Origin: Chrysemys picta bellii
Lineage: Eukaryota > Chordata > Testudines > Emydidae
Direction: 5' to 3'
Length of the DNA stretch: 64,000 bases
NCBI RefSeq assembly: GCF_011386835.1
Contig: NC_088794.1
Span: 66,046,506 to 66,110,505 of the forward strand
Every line of letters starts with the position of its first letter. Position 1 is the stretch's first letter. Positions 37,000 to 49,845 of the stretch are shown here, in pieces. A program made the position numbers and the translations under genes. A model generated the notes under the pieces. The model ran no database searches. It saw only the letters and a program-made list of their open reading frames with translations, and had not been told where the DNA came from.

Positions 37000-38389
37000 C
37001 AGGGTTTCTCAACCTGTGGGTCAGGATCCAAAAGTGGGTCACCAGAATGTTTCAAAGGATGGCATGGCAGCTCCTGTCCCACAAGGCTGGCTGGGCTCGC
37101 CTCCCTGCCCTAGGCACTGCAACATCTGGGGTCCTAGCACCACTTAGGTTTAGCCCAGATGTCATGATGATGGGAGTCCAGGTAGGCCAAATTTCAGTGA
37201 GTGACACTGCAACCCCATCACTGTGCAGCTCCACCCCATGACACGGAATCAGCGATGAGGCTGCACCCAACCGTGACACAGCACAAGGACAGGGCACCCC
37301 TGGGCCCTGCCCTCTGTGCCAGGTGCACCAGGTGTGGGCAGGCAGGCAGGCTCAGCAAGGCAGGATCCAAGTGTGGAGGGGCTTAGTGTGGGGGTGGGGA
37401 CCCAGGTGTGGATTGAGGGGGGTCTGTGTGGGGCAATCTGGGTGTGGGTGGCTCAGTGGGGGATCCAGTGCAGGGGGGATCAGGATTCACAGGGGCTTGT
37501 TGGTGGGTTCTGGGTGCAGTGGTAATGGGACTCTGCAGGGGGGTCCAGATGAAGGTGCTTGGGGCTCAGCAGGGAGGTCTGGGGATGGGGGGAAAAGAGC
37601 TCAGCAGGGGACATGGGGGCTCAGTAGGGGGGTTCCAGATGCTGAGGTAGTGGGGCTCAGTGGGGTGGGGATCCAGGTGCAGCTGGTTGGGGCTTGGTAG
37701 AGTGGGGATCCAGATGCGGGTGGTGCAGGTGCAGTGGGGCTCATGGGAGGTGGGCGTGGGGGGGTCTGGGTCCAGGGAGGTGAGGCTTGGCGGGAGGGTC
37801 TGGGTATGAGGGGGTCTGGATGCATAGGGGTTGGGTGGATGGTAGGAGCCCAGCACAGGGTAGGAGCCACCAATTGGGCTTTTCCCAGTCCTACCCCCTG
37901 CCCCACAGTGATTTATCTTTCTGCCAGCTGCCCTGGGCACCCAAAACATACTGCTGGGGAGGGTCTCATGACCTCTCTCGTGGCTTCCCTATGCTTCCCA
38001 GTCAGAAAGTCATTCTTCTGCAGGGAAGCAAAGAAATCTGCGGGGGACAATTTCTGTGCATGCACAGTGGCACAGAATTTCCCCAGAAGTAAACTCCACT
38101 CTCATAAACTTGGTCCAGTCGGTGGGGCAGGGCCGAACCTGAGCCGCGCTGCAACCCAGGAGATTGCAACGTTCGGAACGGAGAGCCTAGCCCAGCCAGC
38201 CCCACAGCACAGGAGCTACTGAAGCAGCCTCTGTGGGATAAGTGCTGGGCAGGACTCAATCCACCCTCGGGAGGGGCAAGATCTGACCCAAACCACCCCT
38301 GGGCCTCAACCCTCAGGATATTTACTGGGTCGCAACAGGCCATAAACATTTATAAATGAGTCCTGAGCCCAAAAAGTTTGAGAATCCTG
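37000..38389. mobile_element. 1.39-kb non-autonomous hAT with G-rich minisatellite core
   Basis: A perfect 8-bp target duplication CTCCAGAG flanks the element (36,992-36,999 and 38,390-38,397). The ends CAGGGTTTCTCAACC and GTTTGAGAATCCTG are imperfect inverted repeats. From about 37,370 to 37,850 the plus strand is dominated by diverged repeats of a GGGGCTCAG(C/T)(A/G)GGGGG plus ATCCAGGTGCAG-type unit, giving many runs of three or more G. Open frames across it on both strands (up to 162 codons) come from this low-complexity sequence and show no domains. No transposase remains. Confidence 0.88.
37370..37850 (+). repeat. diverged G-rich minisatellite
   Basis: Units of roughly 30-50 bp containing GGGGCTCAG, GGGGATCCAGGTG and GGGTCTGGGT recur irregularly. 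The strand asymmetry is strong: G-rich on plus, C-rich on minus. Many closely spaced GGG runs make G-quadruplex formation plausible. It lies wholly inside the hAT element at 37,000-38,389. Confidence 0.7.
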
Positions 38390-38590
38390 CTCCAGAGTAT
38401 AGTTCCCTGAAGCTCCACCCCTCTGACATGGCCAATTAGGCTACTAGAGCACGGTATTGTCGTAATGAAATCATTGCAAGTTAATTTTGGCCCAGTTATT
38501 TTCCAGCAGCTACATGCATGCAAACCTTTGGAAAGTAATTGCCCCTAGTCTGAATTATGATTCAGCTTCTTGTTATTTTATATGCTAGGT

Positions 38591-38915
38591 CAGGGATCGG
38601 CAACCTTTGGCATGCAGCTCGCCAGGGTAAGCACCCTGGTGGGCCTGGCTGGTTTGTTTACCTGCCGCATCTGCAGGTTCGGCTGATCACGGCTCCCACT
38701 GGCTATGGTTCGCCGCTCCAGGCCAATGGGGGTGGCAGGAAGCTGCGCGGGCTGAGGGATGTGCTGGCCGCCACTTCCCACAGCCCCCATTGGCCGCAGC
38801 GGCGAAGTGGAAGCCACGATCGGCTGAAACTGCGGACGCGGCAGGTAAACAAACCGTCCCAGCCCACCAGGGTGCTTACCCTGGCAAGCCGCGTGTCAAA
38901 GGTTTCTGATCCCTG
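38591..38915. mobile_element. 325-bp palindromic hAT MITE
   Basis: A perfect 8-bp duplication TGCTAGGT flanks it (38,583-38,590 and 38,916-38,923). The ends CAGGGATCGGCAACC and GGTTTCTGATCCCTG are inverted repeats, and the pairing extends far inward: CCAGGGTAAGCACCCTGG faces CCAGGGTGCTTACCCTGG, and TTTACCTGCCGC faces GCGGCAGGTAAA. It is almost one long hairpin with a CpG-containing centre. ORFs on both strands are read through the palindrome and are not genes. Confidence 0.93.
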
Positions 38916-38947
38916 TGCTAGGTATATTTTAGAACAACAAAGTCTGT

Positions 38948-39012
38948 GGGCCAGATCCACAGCTGAAGCCAATTGAACTATGCTAACTTACACCAACTGA
39001 GGGTCTGGTCCT
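38948..39012. repeat. degenerate palindromic repeat (GGGCCAGAT family)
   Basis: GGGCCAGATCCACAGCTG at the start faces CAACTGAGGGTCTGGTCC at the end. It is shorter and more diverged than the copies at 2,921 and 3,841; the duplication is not visible. Confidence 0.5.
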
Positions 39013-41846
39013 ATCTTTTATGTTTGGCTTAACATGTAAATAATTTGATGCATCATTTTATTAGCAATTTTCTGGCTTGTTGCTGAAAATAAAAATGACT
39101 TGCATGCTCTAGATTTCTTTTTCTTTCTTTTAGAAAGATTGGAGTATTAATTATTTACAATCTTACTCACACCATGTTGAAATTACTTAAGGTATTATCC
39201 TAAAATAAATAAATCAAAGCTTTGTTAGATTTCTCACTCTACTATCTAACACAGATACGTGCTATTCTTATAATCTTCTGTGATTATTTCAATGCTTTGT
39301 TGAGCTTTGCTGAGATATTCAATACCAACTAAAGTGTTTATTCTATTAATTAAACTTACAGCACACAAACAAACTCAGATGGACTGTAGTCACTTGGATT
39401 ACTACATAAATATATCTTTAAGCCATTTACCTCTTCTCACTGCTGATCTATATCTATCATATTGTTGCCATTTTAGTCTGAGCTGTTAGCCAAAATGTGG
39501 GACCTTGTGAGGTTGTTTCCACTAGGATGAGAAATTGATGGGGTGTATTTGTGGAATAATTTTGTTTGTTTGAAAAAAAAGGTACTCAAAGTCCTGTTTC
39601 CCTGATCACAGTAGAAAAAAAAACAGCAGGCAGTTTCCCTGCCCAGAAATCCCCCAGTGTGTCACGCTAGTTAGCTCTAGGACCAAGAAGCTCCATCTCT
39701 CTGCTTCCTTTCAGGGTCATGCTCACAGCAACTTGTCCTGGCTTTCTGCTGCCTCCAGGACATACAGCTTGCATGTTTTATCTTAGCACCTGCATTTGTA
39801 ACCTGGGGATTAGCTCTGACCTGCCATGAGGCCTCATGCCTTGGGTGGTATCCCCATAGTCCACAGCTGTTTTTACTACATAAAGAGACTTGGTTGCTTC
39901 TTCTGTTGAAACCGAGAGTGCTTGGTACACCTATTGCCTTAATGAAGTCTCTGATTGTCTTTGGAGCCAAGAGTCATCTGAAGGCAGCCATTAGCATCTT
40001 TCAGTATAACAATACAAAATAATTGTATTTTCATTATAACAATACAAAATAAATGGATGATCCCTCAAAACTTTGCTCATGTGACACTCTTTATGGATTA
40101 AGTTTTTGAGCCTGAACCCATGATGTAAATGGGAAGATTGCCCTTAACTTTAACAGATGCAGGAGCAAGACTTTGAGTAAATATTTGGAGGCTCAGGCCT
40201 ATCTTACCTGCTGCAAAAGAACTAAATGATGCATATATAACCCTCAGATGTAATAGGAAAGTGTTAGTCTTTCTCCTCATCTAGTCTTTCTCCTCATCCT
40301 TTATCATCCTCTAGCTAATGGAGATACTCCTTTATCTCAAGTCAGATAGTCTCTGATTTTAGCACTGAAGGACCCAGGTTCCAGCTCTGCTACCAAACCA
40401 GGCTGGGAAATTATTGTAGAAGTGGTGCACCAACACGTGTCCTGCACTCCAATAGACCTTACACATTCAGGCTGAGCTTCCCTAGGCAGAGAAGGTTTGT
40501 AACTCCCCTCCCTTGGAAAGCAAGTTCAGCTTCTACCTAGTAGAGTTACTCCTTTATCCAAATGGTAGAGGCTCTTCTCACTATAAAGCCAAGAGCTAAG
40601 GATTTTTCCGACTATAGTTGTGAGAAACATTTCATGCACATTTCCTGAAAGGCAAAGGCATTAACCTTTACATTATTTGGGTCACTGCAGAATCACCACT
40701 TTTGCTTTTTCTAAAAAGTTCCATGCTTATACATCATTGTTCTTTGCTTATAAAAACCATAATATGAGTCAGAGCAGAGATTTCTCTGAAGGACAAAGAT
40801 GAAATATATAGATGTTGCTGTTAAAAACATTTATTTGTACAGCGGTAACGTTATTTAGTTATCTGAGACAACTGAAACGTTTTTACGATCAACTCCTCTA
40901 GCTTGGTGAGTCACTTGGTCTCTATGTAACATTCTTTTCCTAAGTGAAACTTGCAACACTTTGGAATTGGTAATGAGACAACCTCTTATCTAACTCTCTT
41001 GGATCTGTAGAATTGGGCTGGAAATATCATGAAAAAATGGTTTATTTGGGTGAGACTCTTCAAGTACTTCTTACTTCCAGGTAATTTGGAAATATCATAA
41101 GAATTCAATGGGACTATTTGTCTCAGTAAATACTACCCAATGCGAGTAAGGGTTTCAGAATCCATTTGATAGGAAACAGTTTTTAAGCTGACATTGGTTA
41201 TGCCTTGTACCTGAAAGTTACTACATTTGCTATTTGTAAATTTGGAAAAAGACATCTAAAATGCACTTTCATGTAACTGGGTGGCCTTTATTTTCCCTGC
41301 ATGTAGGCCTTCATGTTTATTCATCATTGTCACAATTATACCATTTAATGTGTTTCCCCCAATATATACCTTTAAAAGTTAATCTGTCTCCATTTTTTTG
41401 GTAAACAGGTTCTTCAACATTTTTAGGAGACATGGTAATTGTTGGTGTCTGGGAGGGCTGTTGATTGAACAGACTGAATTTGTTTATTAAAATAAGCCCT
41501 TGAGAAAAGATACATAGTATGAAATTAAATGCAAGAGACAATGGTATATTTGTAACATACAATAAGCCTCTTTTAAAAGTTCACTATAGTGCCATGTAAA
41601 GTTTTGCCACTATATAAATGTTTATTAATAATGTTAATAGTGGTATGGTACAGTATTATAATAGAATAATATTAAAAGTATTAATAACAACAGTGATAAA
41701 TATACATATTGAAAACGGAGTTCTGTATTTTCTAACCCAAACACCAACTATGAAAAAGTTTAAGGTAGCTTTCATTTCATGAAATTGTCTGCATAATTTA
41801 GGAAATTGTGCACATCAGCTAGGTAAAGCAAATGATAATACTAGTG
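39013..41846. other. AT-rich sequence with two small duplications
   Basis: TATAACAATACAAAATAA occurs at 40,005-40,022 and 40,035-40,052 (period 30), and TAGTCTTTCTCCTCAT at 40,265-40,280 and 40,282-40,297 (period 17). No gene or mobile element is recognised. Confidence 0.55.
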
Positions 41847-43124
41847 CAGGCCTGCACAACTCGTAAAGCGGCGAGGGCCATATTACTCCAAAGAAAACAG
41901 TTGAGCGCTGAAACCCCCCGGCCCCGCGGAAACACGCCCCCCCCCCCAGCGCCGCACGGCCCTGCGGAAACAACTCCTCCTTCCTCAGCACCACCCCGCG
42001 GCTCCCCCCACCCCAGCACACCTCCGCTCCGCCTCTGAACACTCCGCCCCGCTTCTCCCCCTCCCCTCCCGCTTCCCGCGAATCAGCTGTTCGCGCGGGA
42101 AGCCTGGGAGGGCAGAGAAGCAAGTGGCAGCTTCGTGCTCAAGCCCAGGGAGGCGGAGATGGAGCGGAGGTGAGCTGGGGTGGGGGGAGCCGCCCGCACC
42201 ACAGCAGGTAACCCGGGGGGAGGGGCACAAAAGGGAACTGCTCCCCGCCCCAGCTCACCTCCGCTCCACCTCCCTGGGCCTGAGCGCGAAGCCGCCGCTT
42301 GCTTCTCAGCCCTCCCAGGCTTCCTGCGCGAACAGCTGATTCCCGAGAAGTGGGGGGACTGCAAGCTCAGCCTGACCCGCTGCTCCAGGCACTGTGCGGT
42401 GGCGGTGTGGCCCGGCTCCAGTCGAGCGGCACGGCTGTAGCGCCGCCAGCCACCTCCAGGCAGCGCGGTAAGGGAGCAGGGATGGGGTGTTGGATAGAGC
42501 GCAGGGGAGTTCAGAGGGGTGGTGGGGGGGTGGATAGGGGTCGGGGCGGTCAGAGGGCAGGGAACAGGGGGATTAAATGGGGGCAAGGGTCCCAGGGGGC
42601 CATCAGGAAGGAGCAGGGGTTGGATGGGGCGGTGGGAGGCAGTCAGGGGCAGGGGTTCCAAGGGTGGTCAGGGGACAGGGAAGGGGGGTAGATGGGGCAG
42701 GGGTCTCAGGAGGGGCATCAAGGAACACGGGGGGTTGGATGGGGCAGGAGTCCCGGGGGGCTGGGCCAAAAAGCGCTCAGGACTGGGGCGGTGGCTGAGC
42801 CCCGTGTCCCGCTGGGGGGGGGGAGGGGGGGGGGCGCCTGAAAGCCCCGCCCCCGCAGCTCTGATTGGGCTGGACTCAGCCGCCCGCATTGCTGGCTCCT
42901 GTCGGCGGGCAGGCACGCCACCGGGAGCTGCCCCAGGAAGCGCCGCCACGCCAGCCTCGGGACTTTGGCGGTGATGGTGAGCGAGCGGTTAAAGGGCATC
43001 CTGACCAATGTGCGGTTGGGACGCGAGACAGATGTGTGCGTGGGGTTTAGAATCTCCCCGCGGGCCGCACAGTGAGCTCTCACGGGCCGCATGCAGCCCG
43101 CGGGCCGTATGTTGTGCAGGCCTG
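41847..43124. mobile_element. 1.28-kb CpG-rich non-autonomous hAT element
   Basis: A perfect 8-bp duplication TACTAGTG flanks it (41,839-41,846 and 43,125-43,132). The ends share the inverted repeat CAGGCCTGCACAAC, with further imperfect pairing inward (GAGGGCC and GGGCCGT). Inside lies an inverted repeat with arms of about 110 bp (about 42,074-42,187 and 42,241-42,350; for example GAATCAGCTGTTCGCGC faces GCGCGAACAGCTGATTC), then a G-rich minisatellite to about 42,770 and a short unique CpG-rich segment. No transposase is present. The block is the most CpG-rich in the window and would be called a CpG island by composition alone. Confidence 0.92.
42475..42770 (+). repeat. G-rich minisatellite inside hAT element
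   Basis: Imperfect units with GGGGTTGGATGGGGC, GGGGCAGGGGTCCC and GGGGG-CATCAGGAA recur roughly every 45-50 bp with strong G bias on the plus strand. G-quadruplex formation is plausible. The ORFs read through it (for example 42,519-42,974) are glycine/arginine-rich artefacts. Confidence 0.75.
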
Positions 43125-43132
43125 TACTAGTG

Positions 43133-43378
43133 TGATCTCAGTAGCGACCTGATACTAGTAGGATTGATACTACGAGAATTGGTAGTACTGTAATGTTAGA
43201 GGAATGAACTCCCATGGGACACGAGAACCATTACAAACCTCACCACCGTCTGCTCCAAGCACAAGGCACACTTTCTCAACCTGTGTTCTCGAGCAGGAAT
43301 ACATAGCAGTGTGTACACTACCCCTGCCCTCCACAACCAAACACTACACTGCACATACAATTGTCCCCCTGCTGAGAG

Positions 43379-43418
<40 letters not shown>

Positions 43419-46400
43419 TCACATGTGACAGATGTTTAGTCATTTAATGCCCTACTGGAAGCCATCTGATACTATGGTGATGAGTGCAGTATAAGAATAT
43501 ATGTAGATTACAATACAGAGTATTGTATTACAGTGAATCATGCACTAAGAACTATTTGAATAGACTAGCCTATTCTGACGAATCATTTTGAAATTTCCAT
43601 AATGTTTCCAGTACATGTTTGCTTGACCTTAGTTAAAGACCACCTCATTTACGTGACCATCTTGGTCTCTCACGTGGTTGCTGAAGACCGGTATTAAAAG
43701 TGTTTTATATTACACTTGTGGTATTCTAAGATGCTCTGTTTTCCAACATGAAGTGTAAGATGAATTCATCAATACTGGATAGCAGCATTTAATGTCTGCT
43801 GGTGTGTACTTTAAGTCAACAGAACAAGAAAATCAGATTAGGATTCACTGTTAAACTTTTTAAGAAAGTAGCTGATTCAGTATATTGAAAAAAAAAGATT
43901 AAATAGCTTCTGGGCTGTTGAGGCAAACAAACTCAAAACGTTTTTTTTCCAGTCCTTTGGTTGCCATGAAAGCCTACAGAAATGATTTTTCTCAGTCAGA
44001 ACTAAAATCTGCTCTAGTGTCATGTAGGAACCTTTCCTTACCTTAATTTGCTCCTTCACTTGGAATAATTAACACTATTCCTACTTGAAGAAAAGCCTAC
44101 CTTTGACTTCCTTCACCTTTATGCCTCTCTCCCAATGCAATGTAATACATAGAAAAAGTAACTATATTTCCATTGTACAGTAGCATATATGTATGATCTT
44201 CTATACTGTGAATGAATTTAATTTATACTGAGGGATTTACATTCAAGGCTTGCCCTTTTAAACGGTAATTAGAATTGGACAAATCCTGTGAAAACTGTTC
44301 ACAAATATATGTTCATATAAAAATTGTGAGTTTCCCTCAATGGTATTTGTGACCTCATTTATTCTTTACCCACAAACATTCATATAAGCAAATTTTTGTT
44401 TGCAACAATAGTCATGGAAGTAGAAAGTGTCATGAATATTCATATGAATAAATACCTGTATATATATATTCATAATGGAAGTGTTCATGCAGCCATCTTG
44501 AAAACCCTTTTCCGGCTGGGGAGCAGAAACAATGCCATGGGACTTACATGACCAATCATACCATTCCAATAATAAACTATGAATAGGGACTGCTTTGAAC
44601 AGCAATCATGACCAATCGTTTGTGAGAAAGCCATATTTAAATATGTTCTTAGCGATCTTTAATTAAGTTAGGTCAAATAACACAGTAGGTTAAAAAAAAT
44701 CTGTGGGTAATTCGTGAGCATCGAAAAGAGCTCCACTTATTGAATGAATTGTTTGCTGTGAAGTGCTCAGCTCTAGTGACAGTATAGCAAGGCCCCGTTT
44801 TCTCATGAGAGATGATATAAAAAAATGTAGCTCCATTGAAGTTTTGCCTTTTTAAAATGTTCAGTGACTTAGCATTCAGCTTTGTTTTCTTAGGTATTCA
44901 GCAAAGTCTCAATAAGAAAAAAGGTGTTAATGGAACACACACTAGAAATAGATAATGTGATCAGAAGTGATGCTTTGGATTGGTGGCCCATAGCAGGCTG
45001 CCAAAAATAATAATAGAACAAGGCTAGCATCTTCTTCCTACAGTCCAGAGAAGGTCTAGTTGACAGCACTTTGTTCCTAATTTATAAAAAGGCTTGTTTT
45101 ACCCCACAATGTTTAATAAAGGTGGCTAATAGCTTGCCCTTTCTAAAGGACTTCACAAATTGATCATTTAGGATCCACTGAAAATAGAGAGATTCTGGGG
45201 TTATATAATTGGATACAGATTATAACAAGATAGATTAAGGGAAATCACAAAAGAGCTTTCCACCCTCAATTTCTCCTGTGTGGAAAGACACATTTTATAA
45301 GTGTAAATAAATACAAACTCCACATGCTCTTCCTTGTTCTCTTCCCACTCCCTTGTGGAAGGATAATGCTCTGAAACTCATTTTACTAAACACATTGCTT
45401 CAGAACAAGTATGGCACACTCAGCACAATTATATAAGACATTTAAATTGCTGTGGTTTCCCATTATATTATTTTTCATTCGATTATGTTTCGCTGCCAAT
45501 CTGTTATAGTAACTGGAAGAAGAAAATCTTAGCAGGGGGACCTGATCCCTATGTACTCCTGCATTCTAAGTCACAACTAAGACTATTTAGCCATGCAGCA
45601 CAAAATTCCCAGTCAGAATTTGTTTTTGTATTTGATATCTGTAAAGAAGCACATCAATATGTGCATGTAGTTTGATATGTCAGTGTTAATTTTTTACAGA
45701 GACAGTAAACAAAAGTGGCATAAAGGTTACAATGAGAAATATTTAAATATATTTCTATTTGAAGGTTGTCTTTTAGAAGCAAGTGTTGGTATAAATATAG
45801 CTGTTTGTGATTATGGATGTATGTTTCTATAAGTCTCCAGAGACTGTTTTGGGACCAAAACAAGGACTAAATATCAAGTTAAGCTAGAAGAGGATGAGTG
45901 CAGCCTATAAATTAGAACTACCAATTGTTAATTTTAACTTCATAGATTTGCTGGGTAGGGTGGGGGGACTTGTACTTTGCTTTATAGCAAGTATCACCTA
46001 CAAAGGTTCTACTTCAGTCTATTCCTATCCCCTATGGAATTGTTCAAACCATTTCATTAATGCACACACCACTGCCCATGTATATGACCATGGAACTGTA
46101 CTCTAGGGGAGGGTGGGGGTTACACCAAACTAAGGCACATAAGCTGCTCCCCTGCACAAACATATGCAGAGGAATAAATCAAATCCAAGATACCCTGCAG
46201 ATACAGACTGCATTGTTGAACCACAGGACCCAGCGTGGTGTGGACCAGCTACAGGACGGAACTTAAGAACGAAGCAGAGACATGGGCTTTGCCAGGGGTG
46301 GGTTCTGAAATCAGTGGCTTTAGCTACCCATTCAAGGGTCTCTCCCTATGTTCTTCCTAATGACCCTCACACCAGCTGACGCAGCAGCTACATTGTAATT

Positions 46401-49400
46401 ATCTACATGGCCCATGGTTGTGCTCTCACCCCTACTGAGGGAGAGAAAAGTCATTCAGCAGCCAAGAAGAGTTAATGCTGCTTCAAGTAACATTAACTTT
46501 CCATACTTTAAAAAAAGAAAAAGAAAAAAGAAAAAACCCTACACCATGCCTCTTTGAGTGATGAAAGGAAGTGAAAGAGAGAAAATAACAGTCTATGAAA
46601 ATAGCCTCTTTTTAAAAAAAACACAACCAAAAAACCAAAACAAGATACCCTTTTTTCTTTCTATTAGAAAAGAGAAATCCCACAGATACTGCTTGGGAAG
46701 TATGAATTAATTATAACAGTAACCCTTTCACCATTGCTTTCCTTTGTCATACAGCACTGTTCTTTTACCCAGTTGAGTTACTGAGCAAGCAAACTACATT
46801 ATAATTTTGAGATTACCCTCTCAAGAAAGAGGTAAGAGTAAGGAAAAAAACCTCAAGAAACACTCAGACTTTGAGATAAACAAACAACAAAACTCTGTGT
46901 AAAGTACAATGCCACTAAATAAGCTCAAAGCTTAAAAATAGCCAACAACCAGCCAAAATAATCACCACCTTTCACTAAGCACATAGTTGGATTTATAGAA
47001 CTAAAATCCTTCCTAGTTCTAAAAGCCCAAGCCCTACATTTTATACAGGTGAAGTGCCTCAGCTCCTGTTTTATAGCACTTCATAGCTGCCCTTTCACCC
47101 TGCAGGTCACCTGCTTTGAATCATATGACTGTTTTTCCCAATCTCTCTCTCTCTTTTATTTCTTCACTATTACAGTCTAACCTTGCACAAATAAGCACCA
47201 TACTTGCTCCAGTCATATTTTTAAAACCAATTAAGGGTTTTAGGAAAGGGTCAGGTGACCATGATTGCCCTCCCCCACACCCTGCCAGGCTGATTTGCCA
47301 CTATAAAAACAATGGCTTTGACAATTACTCTCCTTTCTAAGGAACTTGTTGGTTCTTATATGCAGTGTGCTAGCCCCATTTCTTACACAATGTTTTATTC
47401 TCTAAGATTATGATTTTCAAGATATTTGGTTATGTTCCTAGAAGGCACCTATTGAATTTTGGCTATAAACATAGAATTCAAATATAGCTGGCATAGAGAG
47501 GGGTGAATATTAGATATGCAAATCTAGTGGTTAGGCTCCCTGTCCTGGGAAAGGAGCAGCTGGTGACTCTGATGGGGGAATACCATACTCCACTTTGATA
47601 CCTAGTCCAAAGCCCTTTGAAGTCAACAGGAATCTTTCATAGGAATTGCCAGACTGGATCAGATCCAACGTCTATCTAGTCTAGAACCCCTTCTCTTAGA
47701 GTGGCCAGTACTAAATGCTTCAGAGTGAGCTGTAAGAGCCCCAAAGAAAAAAGATGTGGGGTAGATTGGCTTGTACCCTGAAGCATGAGGTTTAATTTCC
47801 TAACAAAAGTATTAATCATTATGATAAGTCTGGTTATTCTTGACAACTCTGGCTATTCCCACTGACTTTAGTGGTCTTTGGATCAGAACTTTAACTCCCC
47901 ACAGAAAGCTTGGTCCTACAGGATTTTTGCAGAGAGTGCTGTATTTTATTATTAGAAGAGACATAGTTATAGATTTATAAAGGAATCAATAAAAAGTATA
48001 TGCACATACAACGGCTAGGCTGGTTCCAAACAAAAAGAGAGGAAAATGCTTTATTTCCAAACCTCAAAGCCATTCAGGTCTCATAAAGAGAAACCAGTGA
48101 ATAAACCTGTGGTAGGCAGGACTGAATTAGTCAAATACTACTAAAGAGTTTTAACTCAGTTCAGGTGGCCAGACTGGCACCTCCTTACTTTTTCACAGTC
48201 CAATGGTTTTCACAATGGGCAACCCACTTGGCTGTCCAGCAAAGAACTGCTGCTATATCCCAGACATGTTTGGGCATGCGTGAGGTATATGGAGAGTTAA
48301 ATTGAAACGTTTGTGCTTCATACTTTCTATACACTTTCACTGGTTGCTATTCAAACATTGTAACCACATCAAAACCCCTTTAGCTATCTCATTTATTGTC
48401 ATCTAAGCTTCTCTATTGTTTAGTTCCCTCTCTGCAAGTGCTCTGGTCAATCTTCAAGAGGGAAGAGGAGCCAGAAGTTGCAGTCTCTTTTGCTAGATAG
48501 CTTTCGGTACATACTATAAGCTAACTGCTTGCTATTCATGCGAACATGTTCTCCCTGGCCTTGCACCTCATACGACATCCCTCAGCCTCTTCAAATTCCC
48601 CCTCAAAATCCACCTTCTTCCATAATTTCTCTAACTTTGACTATCTCCCCTACATTTTATATATATATATATAGCTTTAAAAGGCCTAATATGATGCAGA
48701 CCATGAAAACAAGCAGCTCCTTACCTGACTTTGTATATCCTTCTCTCCCTCCTTTTTTCCTGATGTGATCTTTCCAGGCATCATGTCTTGTCAAATCTAA
48801 CCTAGATGTAAGGGACAATGTAAAGCACACCATGGTGATATATACTGAGATAAAAAAAAGTAAATATGAATGCTGTTAGCTTGTTATCAATCAACTTTAA
48901 TATAGTGGTTTCCTATTCTCACAGGAAAAAAATGGGCATGAACCTGGACCCAAACCCCACTGAAAGCGGGTGAAGAGCTTTTCTGGATTCAAATCCTGAC
49001 CTAGATCAAAACTTTTCAGCTTGGACCTATCTTTAATAGAAATTGGAAAACTTTGATATTTCACAGCTCCACATCCTTTTAAGGGTGATCCTCTAACACA
49101 GATAGTCAACAGCTGTAACAATGGACTGTTTACTTTCTAGTCCTTGCATTGGTCCTCCTTCATATTTCATATTTAAACTACAGTCAGCTGCCTTTGTATA
49201 TTTAACTTCAGCTCTGCTGTTTCAATTGATTTCACATCTCCCATTCCTTTTCTTTCTCTAACCTCCATCAGTCTTGACTTGGTTGCATTGTACTGAGGCT
49301 CTGGCCACCTTTCCCAGAACATTAATCATGCTCTGCATTTTGTGAAGGATTTTTGGGAGAAGAGCAATGCCATCTGCTAAGGCGAGATTGGTTGAGAGCT

Positions 49401-49837
49401 CTGTTTCATTGCAACACTTTGTAAAGTTCTTACCATCTGTTCGGTTTATTCAGGACCACACCTATCGGTGGGAATAACAGGACATAGTTGCTTATTTACA
49501 GTAGCTGAGGATGTGGTCCAACACCCCTTAACCCCCAGAGGGATAACTATCAAAGCAGATGGCCATTCTTTATCACATCATACATGTACTATCTTAATAT
49601 TCAAGTACTTTACTGATAAATTTAAAGAAAACTAGCAGTCACACAGGCTATTTGTGGGGGGGGGGAAACATCACAGAAAGAAGGAAAGGCTGCCAAAATC
49701 AATGAAATTTGTCTAAAGTTTCTAGCATATCTAGTATAACTTAATATTAAACAGTCAAAATCTGGTTTCTCGAAGAGACTTGTGTAGATAGAAATTATAA
49801 ATCTCTAAGAGCCAGATCCAACACCTCATTGCAGTTA
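43133..49837. other. AT-rich sequence, no gene recognised
   Basis: Contains a GA-dinucleotide run at about 43,381-43,414, a purine run near 46,510-46,538, and an AT-dinucleotide run near 48,658-48,673. At about 47,640-47,735 TTGCCAGACTGGATCAGATCC and GAGTGGCCAGTACTAAATGC resemble an old CR1-type tail on the minus strand. No coding or RNA features are supported in this 6.7-kb tract. Confidence 0.5.
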
Positions 49838-49845
49838 ATGGAAAG

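Noticed and set aside
37323..38222. Long ORFs on both strands in a G-rich block
   Set aside because: Glycine/tryptophan- or proline-rich readings of a minisatellite inside a hAT element; not genes.
41847..43124. Possible CpG-island promoter of a host gene
   Set aside because: Perfect 8-bp target duplications and terminal inverted repeats show the whole block is a transposon; no downstream exon is recognisable.
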